This document shows positions 23,201-34,462 of a stretch of 64,000 bases of DNA, in pieces (position 1 is the first letter of the stretch; the number at the start of each line of letters is the position of its first letter). The stretch comes from Metridium senile. Taxonomy: Eukaryota > Cnidaria > Anthozoa > Actiniaria > Metridiidae. Position numbers and translations under genes: made by a program. Location of the stretch: the NCBI GenBank assembly GCA_949775045.1, contig OX459104.1, forward strand, positions 17,924,431-17,988,430, given 5' to 3'. The notes below the pieces were generated by a model. It was not told the origin of the DNA. It searched no databases and was given only the letters and a program-made list of their open reading frames with translations.

Positions 23201-24871
23201 AATTATATTTATAGTGGAGGTAAAACGGGAGAGTCTGGAAAAGTAGAATATCAGAAAAGAGTAATTGAGCAGCAGTTCTGTAATGAGTGGATTAGAATTT
23301 CAACGCATGAAGACAACGAGAGAACATCATCATCTCACAAAGCAAATAAGAAGCAAATGGTAGAAGATCAACCAAGTCACTGTAGAAAACAAGAGGTATG
23401 TGAAAATGAATAAGATTTGCATTGCTTTGCTAGCCTATTTTATAATATTATGTCCAAGCTCTTATCTATCCTGTATTTATTAAAACTTCTTTTGAAAAAA
23501 AAAATATGTTTTTAATTTTGTTGTAAAACAGCATGTACCTTTTCAAGAAGTGGGAAAAGTTGACCATGATGATGATAAGACACATTACGAAATACTGGAA
23601 CAGGTCAGTATGACAGTATATATAAATAGCTTCAATCGTTTGTTCCCCTTTGAAGTACTTTAAAACATGTTTGTTTTTATATAGGCTACTGAAGAGCAAA
23701 TTGAAAAACTCAAGATAAAGCCCAAAGTGCAAGAAAACTACGAAGACCTAGAGCCTCTGAAGGAAACTCTATTATACTCGGCAAATCAGACCAGCTGTGT
23801 TGATTCTACGAGGAAGATTACAGACGAAAGTGCTACTCAATATCGCAATGAAAATATCTATTCAAACACTAAAGGAACTGTTCACCTATCAAGCATTAAA
23901 CTAGGAACCAAAGTAGAAGAAAAATTTGTGGATGTCATCAGATGGACAAGACAAGACGAGCGCGTTACACATGACATTCTTCGTGTGAAATCTACAAGCG
24001 ACCAACTCTTAATCGAGCATCAAAGCCTTGGTGAATGCACAATGGAGAAACTAACCATGCAACTACGTTCTGTCATGGGATGTGAACTGAGTACAGACAA
24101 GATAACCCTCGATGTGTTCAAACCTCCGACCTTACAAGTTAAAGATGGGAAAATCTGGAAAACTATAAGCTTACTTGATGACTCACCTCTGCTCGATCGA
24201 TCCTTAGCTTCCCAAGGACAATGGCGGGTGAATATCGTCGCCAAACCAATCTCTGTTAGTCCAAGAAATCATGATTTTCAGTCCTTACTGTCACTGCATC
24301 CATGTCTCCAAAGTGCACTTCAAGGCGGAATCAAGCTGCAATACGATAGTGTTCCACAACAAGAAAACCTGCACGAATCCTTTCCATTGATCCAAGATCC
24401 GACACTCGTCCGAGCAGCACAGATAGCAGTTTCAACTCTAATAGATGGGCAGAACGACTTGGAGGCATCCATTAACTTCTTTAGAGGGTTGTTTACGAAA
24501 TTTCAAACACTTTTAAGTCAAAGACAGACGGGCAAAGAAGAATAAAACACCAAACTCGAAGTGCAAACCGTCTCATTCGTGAAAGCCAGAATCATCAAAC
24601 ACTGCTATAAACTCAATCGTCTCTCTTCATAATCGTTGTCAAAATATGAATCCAGGTAAATAGACGGCTAAATATCCCATGTAGATAATTTATATAGCTA
24701 TTCCAGTGTGTTTTAAAGGCATTTTCTATCATTAATCCGTTAGAAAATTCGACCGAACTTCGTCGAACCGCGAGTATTTATCTTGAGAGAGGACTGAGAA
24801 CGAGGGCCGCTCGACTGAAATTCAAAACGCGCTGTGATTGGTCAGTTCGCGCGCTCACCGGACAGCTGGAT
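20288..24871. mobile_element. 4.58-kb autonomous-looking DNA transposon
   Basis: The 13-bp perfect inverted termini ATCCAGCTGTCCG (20288-20300) and CGGACAGCTGGAT (24859-24871) are each flanked outside by the identical 14 bases GGGCATATGGGCAT (20274-20287; 24872-24885). The element contains one complete four-exon gene and little else. The 14-bp flanking repeat is itself a partial tandem (GGGCAT twice), so the true target duplication may be shorter. The left end sits eight bases from the border of the 16.7-20.27 kb inverted-repeat element. Confidence 0.82.
20910..24545 (+). CDS. Intact transposase-like protein, 4 exons, 1037 aa
   Basis: The exons are 20910-21017, 21323-23395, 23532-23603 and 23685-24545. 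Every intron has GT...AG borders and falls in phase 0, giving 36+691+24+286 residues and a TAA stop. The N terminus has a C-x2-C-x12-H-x6-H pattern (C7, C10, H23, H30), a probable zinc finger for DNA binding. The core includes YAYTDAFPWMLW (Asp 314), VRGLADEASRC (Asp 395) and DGLMETKHKEGK (Glu 653). These could be the Asp-Asp-Glu of an RNase-H-like transposase, and their spacing is close to that of the 3.4-6.95 kb protein; this is inference. The C-terminal quarter (from ~752) is acidic, then mixed. It has no frameshift or stop. Its place between inverted termini argues it is the transposase of this element. The superfamily is not recognised. Confidence 0.82.
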
Positions 24872-24885
24872 GGGCATATGGGCAT

Positions 24886-25460
24886 TTTGTCTGCGCATGC
24901 TCGTGTAAATGGAACGAAAAGGAATGCGGTCGCCATTTTGTTTGCAGAAAGCGTTCTTTGGGTTTTCTATGGAACGATCTAAGAACCATAGGGCTTTCGA
25001 TGGAAGAGTTTGATTGGAAATCCAATCTACTTACATAGAGCAAGCGCTTCAGGATATCAACAATGCGATCATGTATTTATTTGGATAGAAATAAGTCGTC
25101 AAAATGTGCTCAAAAAGCAAAAACCTCGAGAGAGGACTTTCTTTGCTGTTGTCGTTTTCCTACATCCAGCTATTATTTTGAAGAAATCTCAATTAGAGGT
25201 GAGTAATTATGTAATGGTGTTTTAAAATTGCCCAAACACTAGTCTTGTCTTGAAGCCGATGATCTAAAATATATTGTTGTTTAAACGAGAAATTTGAGGA
25301 TTGGCCAATTTTCACTCATTTGCAATACCAATTTACTCAAAATTTTTACCGTCCCCCACGTTGGAAATGGCCTTTATAACAAACCTTTTTACTTTATCTT
25401 TGCAGGGGTATAGCTTTTTTGCTTCTTAAAAGTGCATAGCTATGTGGTTTTAAAGGAATA
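24886..25460 (+). promoter_or_regulatory. Putative promoter and 5' untranslated exon region
   Basis: Just right of the 4.58-kb element is a GC-richer stretch with 'ctgcgcatgctcg' and 'ggtcgccattttg' (NRF1-like and YY1-like motifs). A good donor (AGAG|GTGAGT at 25198) and an acceptor (TTTGCAG at 25406) follow. It may be the start of the transcript carrying the candidate exon at 25519. There is no direct evidence of transcription. Confidence 0.3.
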
Positions 25461-25518
25461 CTGAAGACCACCCAAACTATCTTGCATATTTGTCAGACAA
25501 GGAGTATTTTTCTCTGCC

Positions 25519-25569
25519 ATGGTTTACGAAGATCGTCAAGTTATTGATCGTCAAATTGCATTGCACAAG
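25519..25569 (+). CDS. Candidate first coding exon, 17 codons
   Basis: ATG in a good context (CTGCCATGG) begins MVYEDRQVIDRQIALHK, then a GTAACT donor. A plausible 5' UTR exon lies upstream. No following exon was recognised in the next 3 kb, so the gene, if real, has a long intron or is broken. Confidence 0.25.
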
Positions 25570-27870
25570 GTAACTTAAGTGTTTAAATATTGTTGTCTAT
25601 TTTCTGATTTTTAGTCACCTCTTCTAAATTCACGCAGTCATATTTTTAGCTCGAAGACATTTATACGCTGAAAATTGCATTCACTCAGTACTACCTCGAA
25701 TCAAAAAACATGAAATAAGTTGAAATTTTTACCGTCCCCCAGCTTTCTTTTTGTCATCATTTTGATGCTAATAAATCAAAGAATAACTTGTGTTATTTAT
25801 TGGTCATAAAAAATTGCACAGCTCTTGTACGGGCAATCCAAATTGACCACTTTGAAAACGTCTCGATATGTATTTGTGATCACGTGAGCATTCGAACTCA
25901 TTGTTGAATGTTTATGATTGAAGACGACGTTTTATGTTTCCAAAATTACTGTTTTTTCACACTTAATCATTTTTGTACATAAATGTTTATAGATTAATTT
26001 TTGCACATTCTTGTTCCATGCAACCACAAATCATTCTCTTTCACTGTATATATATATTTTTTCTATTTACCATGGCTCTCAACCAGAGTAATGTTCATGC
26101 AAAATATAGTTTTGGTATGAAATTATATAAGTATAAAAATTACACTATTTAATATAACACCTATATGTTTCAAATAGACTATTGTGCTCTAAATTGCTGT
26201 AATAAACTAACTTGTGTCCCATATAACACTGTATAATACCTAATACCATAACCATAATTCAATTATTTCAGTTATAGGATAGCCAAGCAATCCTGCATGA
26301 CCATGATCTGAAGGTTATGTTAAAATTACTGACTCTTCCAGTGACACTATAAGCAATTATAGTCATGCATTTATAGTCATCCAGTAAATTAAAAAATGTG
26401 CCATATCACTACATCTTTCACAAACTTAGCAATAGCTGTGTCTAGCCTCGATACAAAACCTCTAAAAGTAAACTTGCCCTGCAAGGCTTAGGGAGTGCAG
26501 CAAATTTGCTTTTAGAGAAATTAATAAATTTATAAAAAGGATGAAAGAAACTGATTATATGTTCTCTACTATTCAGGGAAATATGCAATGGACCAATTAC
26601 TAGAACAACAGACAAGAGGGATGGTTGTGGCACCAAGGCTTTGCTGGAATTCTCAATTATATAATTTGTTGTCAGTGGATATGTATACGTCGAGTGATCA
26701 TAGGAATTATTGACTGTACTTAGGTTGTGGAGGTCACACATAATGCCAGGGTTATTGCTATCAAATAATCTTTAGATTCATAAGCATTTTTTCTACAACC
26801 AAATTGTTATGGCTAATCACCAGGCTGTATAACAACACAGTTTGTCATGTATTCAAGTAGACAATGTCATATGTGGCATTGAAATCTTCTCTTGACTTTA
26901 GTTTTAACTCAATAAAATCAAGCAAGTTAAAATATCATTGTTCTCACTTGTCATTTTGACTAAACTGAAGAATATTTATTATTTGTCGGTCATGTTCTTG
27001 GTTGGAAAAGGCACAAGTCAACCAATTGAGCATGCTCATAGCATGTTTCACTAAGAGTATGCATGCTTAGATGTGAAGAAGAAGAAGTGACTATATTTTG
27101 ACATTCATTTATGTTTAGCCCATTATGCTCTTGCATTTTATACGTCTACTTGATTGGTATGGCTTGTATATTTTTGAATACTGCTCACTACAATTGTGTA
27201 CAATGTCTTAACTTGTGTGAATTCATTTTTTCTGGTCTTTTGTTTTGATTAACAATAACAGCCATTGATTTCTTTAAATTTCATTGCCAATAAAGGAATC
27301 AAAAGAGCTATGTTGCAGGTTATTCGAAAGGTCTGTAAGGATTTTGTGTGCAGTTTTCCTTGAACAAGTGTTGTCAAGTACAATGCATGTGCTGAGTTAC
27401 CAACCCATTCTGGATGTAGATATAACTATTTGTTTGCATAATTGCCAACTAATAAATTTAAAAAAAAAAAAACATTTTCGCAAAAATTTCGCAAATGAAT
27501 AAATCCATGAATTTTGTAATTCATTTTAAATAGTATTAACGTGGTGAAAGGTTTTTCCGAGACATGTTTGCAGGTTTCTGTGATCTTCATGATTCAATTT
27601 ATTTTCGTAATTTCTGTCCCAAAACACGTCCGAAAATCTGCCTAAAACTCCTAATTTTCACACTGGTTTTTTTTCCACACACTACACAACCAGTTCGAGA
27701 CCTATGGCTCACACTAAAAATGCTGATAAACAAGAGGAAAGTAAATAAAACGCTTGTTATATTTCGCCATTGCCGATAGCTTGTTTATGTTTTTGCGAAG
27801 TGCAGGCGCATGTCAGCGGTTAATAAAATCAAAATTGGATTTTTCTGAGCGTGCGCAGACAGAATGCCTA
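25570..27870. other. Noncoding stretch
   Basis: AT-rich sequence with chance ORFs only. I see no exon pairs, RNA genes or bordered repeats. Confidence 0.55.
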
Positions 27871-27930
27871 CATACTCATATGTACTCATACTCATATGTC
27901 ATACTCATATGTACTCATACTCATATGTCT
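27868..27930. repeat. Short tandem repeat ACTCATATGT
   Basis: Alternating 'catactcatatg' and 'tactcatactcatatgt' units repeat about five times. Confidence 0.85.
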
Positions 27931-28003
27931 GTCTTTCGCGAAATAGAAGACTATGTTTCTATTGGACAAGACAACAAGGGGCGGACCTTACAGTTTGATG
28001 GCT

Positions 28004-28013
28004 TATATAAAAG
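28004..28013 (+). promoter_or_regulatory. TATA box upstream of a candidate exon
   Basis: TATATAAAAG stands about 110 bp before the ATG at 28116, with 'gcggacctta' just upstream. This spacing fits a TATA promoter with a short 5' UTR. Confidence 0.4.
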
Positions 28014-28115
28014 AAATCAAAAGTTTCTCAGTTATTCTGTCCCTGAACGCGACTCTAACGGCGGGGAAAGAGACGAGACGCCATTTGGCTTCTTGATAGT
28101 TTTTATCTCTTCAAA

Positions 28116-28200
28116 ATGTCATCAATTCGTGTCGATTTTCCTGGACGATCTGTGCTAATACAAGACCAAGGCAAAATATATACATCTGAGCAGCGACAGG
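28116..28200 (+). CDS. Candidate first exon MSSIRVDFPGRS...
   Basis: The ATG opens 28 codons (ending IYTSEQRQ) before a GTTAGT donor-like site. A related stretch, 'acaagaccacagcaaaggatatacatctgagcaacgac', recurs at 58839-58876 without the same frame. The segment is therefore part of a dispersed repeat as well, possibly the 5' end of a mobile-element gene. No later exon was recognised. Confidence 0.3.
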
Positions 28201-28497
28201 GTTAGTTTTTAGTTAGTTTTCCATACATTTCCATGCCTGAAGCGCCACATTGAAAACGCGTATTGAAAACTACAAAATAGTTCACTACGTGTTTATTTTA
28301 TCGTTTTCGTGGTGTATTTGGTTCTACTTAGCATGCACTACAGCCGTTCTTGTGGAGTTTCGGGATTCTTGTGTTTAACTGCACTACTCCCGCAGTTTTA
28401 CTTACTTAAGTTTTTAATACAGAGTATACTATTTGTGAGTCGATCTTCTGACAATCTCGAACCCCGAGCCTTCGTTCCTCTTGGCCAGCCGAGTAAC

Positions 28498-29215
28498 GTA
28501 AGACTCTGGGGGACTGGAATTCTCTGCTTATGCTGATTGGCCCTTGAAAATACAATAGTCAGACCGGAAACAGACGAAGTAAAAGCTCTGATTGGTCCAT
28601 TATGTAAACAAATTTACATTCAAAATGTAAATTTTACGATTACATGTAATACGACGTCAACGGTTCTTTAATACTAGATAGAATATTAAATATCGTCGTT
28701 TATGGATTATATACGAGTCACGAAGCGAAGAGATATTGTATCGCCGCTAAGCGATGATTATAGAGTCGCGAAACAAATTAGAATACACACAAAATACTCC
28801 TTTAAACTATTCTAAACCTTGACAATCCTCAGACCTCTGGCATCCAGTTATTTACTAAAGGTCAATCGGGCCACGAAAGCAAACTAATAACCGTTGGAAA
28901 ACTAAATAAATCGACGGTTAAAGCGATCTGAATTGAAGGAGATTTAGACGTGTTTTTATATCATTATATAAACCTGATGGCCGTTAAAAAACCTTCCTAA
29001 ACTTTAAATGTTTCATTAGTGAGGAAAATGTTTATATTTTGGCTTAGAAAATATTTAAAATGCTACTAGGTCAATAATATTTTGAATGTCTTTAACGTAC
29101 TAAGTAACACAGGATGCCCAAACCCACAGATCATTATAATATTAACTAAGCATGCGCATTTCAAACCGGAACTCCAAAATTGGAGCAGAAAATTCCGTTC
29201 CCCCAGAGTCTAATG
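28498..29215. mobile_element. ~0.7-kb inverted-repeat element
   Basis: 'gactctgggggactggaatt' on the left faces 'aattccgttcccccagagtc' on the right. Weaker inverted similarity outside ('tctgacaatctcgaaccc' / 'gggctcgagattgatcttctga') suggests the element may extend to about 28450-29280. The interior is noncoding. Confidence 0.65.
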
Positions 29216-29905
29216 TCGGGCGCCATAAGACCGCTGACAAAAAGCCAGACGTGACTCTGGGCTCGAGATTGATCTTCTGATTACATTAAAAAAAAATTTC
29301 AAGTAAACAGATATTTGAATATTTTAGTACTGTCATACGAAAGAAACACTTGAAATAGGCATGTTTGGAAGGTTTTGATGCTCTGGCTAAAATTGCAATG
29401 AAGTCCTGCTCATAATTTTCTGATTCGCGTACGTGTGTTTGTGTTATTGTTAGCATATCTCCTGACATTCACTGCACTGTCGACGCATGCGCAAAATGTT
29501 CAGCTTGCTGTCGAAAGCAAAATGGCGGACGTGAAAGCATGTACCTTGAATTATTGCCTCTAGTGTTTAACATCACATTTTAATGTTGATAAAGCTAACC
29601 AAGTCAACATGTTTATACTATTTGGAAAGGCATCGATACATTTCTTGCTGGAATACTCTTGATAAATACTGCTCGAATATGCATGGTCAAATTTATAAAT
29701 ATTCGGTGGCCGTCTGACAGTCGTATCGAGGTAAGTTACTGTTCTATTTCCAATGTTTTTTTAAAACTTTGCATTTGCAAACTGGGATATACTTCATAGA
29801 AAGTGTCAAGCGTTTTAATTTATCGATTTTTTCATGCATTTTGACTCTGTACGGCCCAATTCCCTTGGCGATCTTGACCATTTCTGCTTTTACAACCATG
29901 CAGAT
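29216..29905. other. Noncoding stretch with a YY1-like motif
   Basis: It contains 'cgacgcatgcgcaaaatg' and 'gcaaaatggcggacgtg' at 29480-29535, a promoter-like pair, but the ATG in it opens only 13 codons (MADVKACTLNYCL). No gene was recognised. Confidence 0.45.
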
Positions 29906-29911
29906 ATCCCG

Positions 29912-30246
29912 GTGTATCCAATCGATGGAATCGATAAAATCGATATCAATTTATCGATTGATATTGAAAATCGATGATCAATCGATGGCAAAAATCTTTG
30001 TGACCTTCATCGATTGAGCGATGACAATTTAGCTAGCCGGTATCAATTGATTTCGATGACAATTTAGATATTGATTGATAATCAATAACAATTTAGTATA
30101 TCGATTATCAATCTATGACAAAAATCTTTGTGACCTATCGATTGATTTTGATTGACCAATATCAATCGATATCAATTACCTAATTATATTGATTGATATC
30201 GATTGATTTTCCGATGATCGATTATCTTCGATTGGATACTCCGGGA
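29912..30246. mobile_element. CGAT-rich palindromic MITE (family C), copy 2
   Basis: It starts GTATCCAATCGATGG and ends CGATTGGATACTCCGGGAG. The interior matches the 3867-4229 body in reverse orientation, including 'gcaaaaatctttgtgacc' and 'attacctaattatattgatt'. It lacks the ~100-bp insert of copy 1, and its left CCCGGA is missing. Confidence 0.88.
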
Positions 30247-30384
30247 GATGTAAATTGTCGAGTGTATTCAAATCAGCTTTTTATTGTTTCTTTGTTGTTG
30301 TTTTTTTAAATAACTAATTGAAACTGAAATGGAATGATTAGAGCTACATAAGTTATCATAGTTCAGTGATATTATCATTGTTAA

Positions 30385-33199
30385 GAGTGACTGTCAGGAA
30401 GAACCAGACATATCGTGGCAAAAGTTGATTCATCGATTTTGTTCATATTTTTCAGTTCGATACCCTATCATGTTGTAAGAACTCCTGTGAACTTAGTTTA
30501 AAAAAATTTGTTTTCGTTTGGGAGAAATTTGAATTATTATGCGAGAAGGCAAATATGCTAATTCGACGACTCTGAAATAGAGACCACTCGGCGATCTCGT
30601 GCACAAAATACAAATAATATTTAACCTTAAAAACCTAATAATCTTTAAATATGCTATCTCTATATGCCTCATAGCGTATTTCAGACTTGTAGCTTTAACG
30701 ATGAATTTTTGGCAGAATTTTGTTCAGGACACAGTTTTCATGAGCTAAAAAATACCCTTAAAACAGCCGCGAATTAAACTATGTTCAATATAACGGAATA
30801 GTTTGATATTCACTGTGTGTGAAGTTAAGATAATTTCTTAAAACACTGCCGAAAAAAAATGCTAGGTTTTTATGTTTTGAAGTTGTTACAGTCGATCTAA
30901 GTTGCCTAAATTGGCTGTTTTTTACGATCATTTTTGCATAATTAGCAACGATAATGAGCGTCAAAACAATAATACTATTTGCAACAATCTTGTATTAACC
31001 GTATTTAACATCAGCAATGGGTCAATTTGTATTCCTTATTGTAGTTAGAGCAATATTTATTCCAACTCGATATAAATCATGCATGTATTTTCGGGGTTTT
31101 GATCCGGATCGTTTTGTTTATACAAAGCCAATTATATCCTCGTGCGAGTGTTACTAAAAATAGATATGGCAAGACTTTTAGATACTGCCCTTTGAAATAC
31201 TAAAATGAATCTGATAGAAGTCATAAAAAAATATTATATAATGCATGAGACTCACAACACAATTCCTTCAATATAGCAAATTTATATAATAGTACAATAG
31301 AATAGTAGTAGTGTTTTTGGATAGAAGATAGATATACCGGTAGTTGTTCTTTGAGAGCAGATTTTCTATTATCCCATCTTTAAAGTCTACAAAATGAAAT
31401 TTACAAGATAATGACCGATCTTATTTCTGATAAAAACTCCAGTATAAATGTTTTATTTTATATCTTTTGTAAGAAACAAAACACAGGTTTGAGTAGTACG
31501 TTATTTTAGCAATAATGCGATGCTTATATAAACAAATAATGCAGTTTTTAATTGCAATATTTGGCAGACTTGCTACAAGTCGACTATACACTCTTTATTT
31601 TGACGAGTCGCTAAACGACTAGATAAACGAGAGATAAACAAGATAAACGAGAGAAACCAATACTAAAAAACCCGGACTTTGAGAAAGTCTAAAGAGCAAT
31701 GCTCAAAATTAATGTATTTTCTTTTATTTAGAAGACACAGATTTATTAAAATAACCGATAAGTAACGTACCCTGCCATTTCCACCTCTTTATATGTAGAT
31801 TTATGCCGAACCTTTATTCATCGGCCAACATCTATTGAGCGGCCACTTTGAAAAGTCCCTAGGGTGACCGTTTATTAGAGGTACAACCCAATTTCTTGAA
31901 TATTGTACAAATTTTAACAAAAATAATATTAAATTGGACGTCAACGGCGGAAAACACAACACTTAGGGACTTATGAAAGGGTCTATAGGAGATTTACTGT
32001 TCTTTTGATTTATGATCACAAAAATCATTTGTATAAATTTGAACAAACATTTTTCTAATTATTAGAGCTGCTTTTATACATACATGAATGCTTTGTAGAT
32101 GTAAGCACTTTATAATCATGGCAGCTATAGCAAATGTGTAGAATACGAAATCAAAATATTACATTACCTTTATTAGAATGATGCCAAGCACCTTGTACAC
32201 GTGAGAATGATAATTATTATACATTTTACTAACTACATTGAATCTGATTGGCTGAGAGCACACTGCTAAATCTGAATAGCATGTGAACTTGACAGTGATA
32301 ATTGCATTGTCTGTAGTTATCACTGTCAAGTTCCCAGGCTCTCTCCGTTCTCAGGGAGTTGATGTGAAAATGGCAGCGAGATTTGCTTGTTATTGTCTCT
32401 TTTACCTGATTATAATTGTACTTTTACTTTAAAAAATGTATAATAAAACAATTATTGAATTCGGTTTTCGCATGATATCGTAAATTATCAAGACCTCGAG
32501 TCAGTATTATCTGCCTCAGCCAGGAGGCTTCGGCAGATAACACAGACCTCGGTCTTGATAATTTACGATATCATACTCAACCTCGTCCAATAATTGCTTA
32601 TTATTGTTTTGACGCTCATTATCGTTGCTAATTATGCAAAAATGATCGTAAAAAAAACAGCCAATTTAGGCAACTTAGATCGACTGTAACAACTTCAAAA
32701 CATAAAAACCTAGCAATTTTTTTCGGCAGTGTTTTAAGAAATTATCCTAACTTCACACACAGTGAATATCAAACTATTCCGTTATATCGAACATAGTTTA
32801 ATTCGCGGCTGTTTTGAGGGTATTTTTTAGCTCATGAAAACTGTGTCCTGAACAAAATTCTGCCAAAAATTCATCGTTAAAGCTACAAGTCTGAAATACG
32901 CTATGAGGCATATAGAGATAGCATATTTAAAGATTATTAGGTTTTTAAGGTTAAATATTATTTGTATTTTGTGCACGAGATCGCCGAGTGGTTTCTATTT
33001 CAGAGTCGTCGAATTAGCATATTTGCCTTCTCGCATAATAATTCAAATTTCTCCCAAACGAAAACAAATTTTTAAAAACTAAGTGTACAGGAGTGCTTAT
33101 AACATGATAGGGTATCGAACTGCAAAATATGAACAAAATCGATGAATCGACTTTTGCCACGATATTTCGAATTTGTCTGGTTCTTCCTGACAGTCACTC
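30385..33199. mobile_element. 2.8-kb non-autonomous element with ~600-bp inverted repeats and TTAA borders
   Basis: The arms run about 30385-30985 and 32600-33199, nearly identical in reverse complement (for example 'gaaatagagaccactcggcg' / 'cgccgagtggtttctatttc'). The ends GAGTGACTGTCAGGAAG and CTTCCTGACAGTCACTC are each bordered by TTAA. TTAA is the target of piggyBac-type elements, but it is also a palindrome and would fit terminal sequence equally well. The 1.6-kb core has no gene. A short ORF in the right arm is chance. Confidence 0.85.
32222..32600. mobile_element. Two small palindromic elements inside the 2.8-kb element
   Basis: The first unit has 'gaacttgacagtgataattgc' facing 'gtagttatcactgtcaagttc' (32284-32334), preceded by 'ctgattggctgagagcac'. 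The second has 'cgtaaattatcaagacctcg' facing 'gtcttgataatttacg' (32479-32570). They lie at the inner edge of the right arm, so they are nested MITEs or part of the core. Confidence 0.65.
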
Positions 33200-33203
33200 T
33201 TAA

Positions 33204-34460
33204 TTACTATATGAGCTTATCTGACTGTTTGAAAGAATATCTCCTGCATGTACTTTGCAAATTATCACAAATTTTCTTTATTTATATAGAGCTATTGTAT
33301 TGCAAAGATATTACTCAGTTTAGATAATTGTCTAACTAAATATTTTGTACATTGTTTTGCAGTTTCTCCAAAAGATATATCAACAATAGGTACCGATCAG
33401 GGATAAATGTTCCAGATAAACATTCTAAAAGAGTTCAAGAATCTCCTATAAATTAAAATATAAAATGACAGCAAAGTTGTTTGCTACCTTATAATAGTAT
33501 TTGCATGGTCATTACCAAAACCAATTAAGTGAGATGTTTAAATAAGGTATTGTTTGTCTTGTATAATTTGTTGTTTCTGGTTGAGTAATAGATTAACAAG
33601 TGCCTATAGATGTATATATAGTATCTAAATACAAACTGAAAAATTAGAAACCTGTACATGTAGCAAAAACTTTCATTTTATTGCATGACTATCAAATTTT
33701 TGCCTAAATGTATAAGATAGATATATTTATTATGCAATGTACATGATGTATTGTCCTCGTATTACTTTTATTATATCAATTAACTCTTGCAACCATTATT
33801 ATTTCATGTAATCATGATAATGTATTATAGCAATTCAGTATTAAAAATACTATTATAGCCAACTAAAGACTACTTTTATACCTGGTGAAAGTCATTTTGT
33901 TTATAGACAATGTAAAAATTGTAAGTTCATCGCGATCAACTTCATACAACACACACTACTTGTGATACTTGAACACTAGTACATGATTTGTTTATTCATT
34001 TATTCTCATTCATTTACTTTCCCTGTATTGTCACTAAATTTTTAGAATAGCTTTGTAATATCATTTTTCTTATCTATTCTTGAATATAATTTTCTGGAGT
34101 CCAGCTCTGATTGGTAAATTCATAGGAACGGAATGTTGCGCTCGTTGAAGCAGCCATGTGTGATAAAGGAACGTTGTGTGACAAGGCTAAACATGGCTGC
34201 GGGGGAGACTAGAGCCTTATTAATAATTTAATAATTTAATAATAATTTATTTACTTAATATAGCGCTTTTTAACATTAAAATGATCAAGAGCGCATTATT
34301 GTAATGTAAACATTATTTCTCATTCATTTATTAATTTTCTCATTCATTGTATCTCTTGGATACCCATTAATTTTCTCATTTTATATCCAGCTTTTTTTTT
34401 TTCCTGCATTCTTCGCATTAATTTACTTGCCCGTCCAATCAGACTTCTGCTATTGTCCAT
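33204..34460. other. Noncoding stretch
   Basis: No exon was recognised. A hairpin-like pair, 'gcagccatgtgtgataaagg' / 'acaaggctaaacatggctgc', lies at 34150-34200. Confidence 0.5.
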
Positions 34461-34462
34461 AG

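Noticed and set aside
29527..29565. A short gene starting at ATGGCGGACGTG
   Set aside because: The frame closes after 13 codons and no donor site lies within it.
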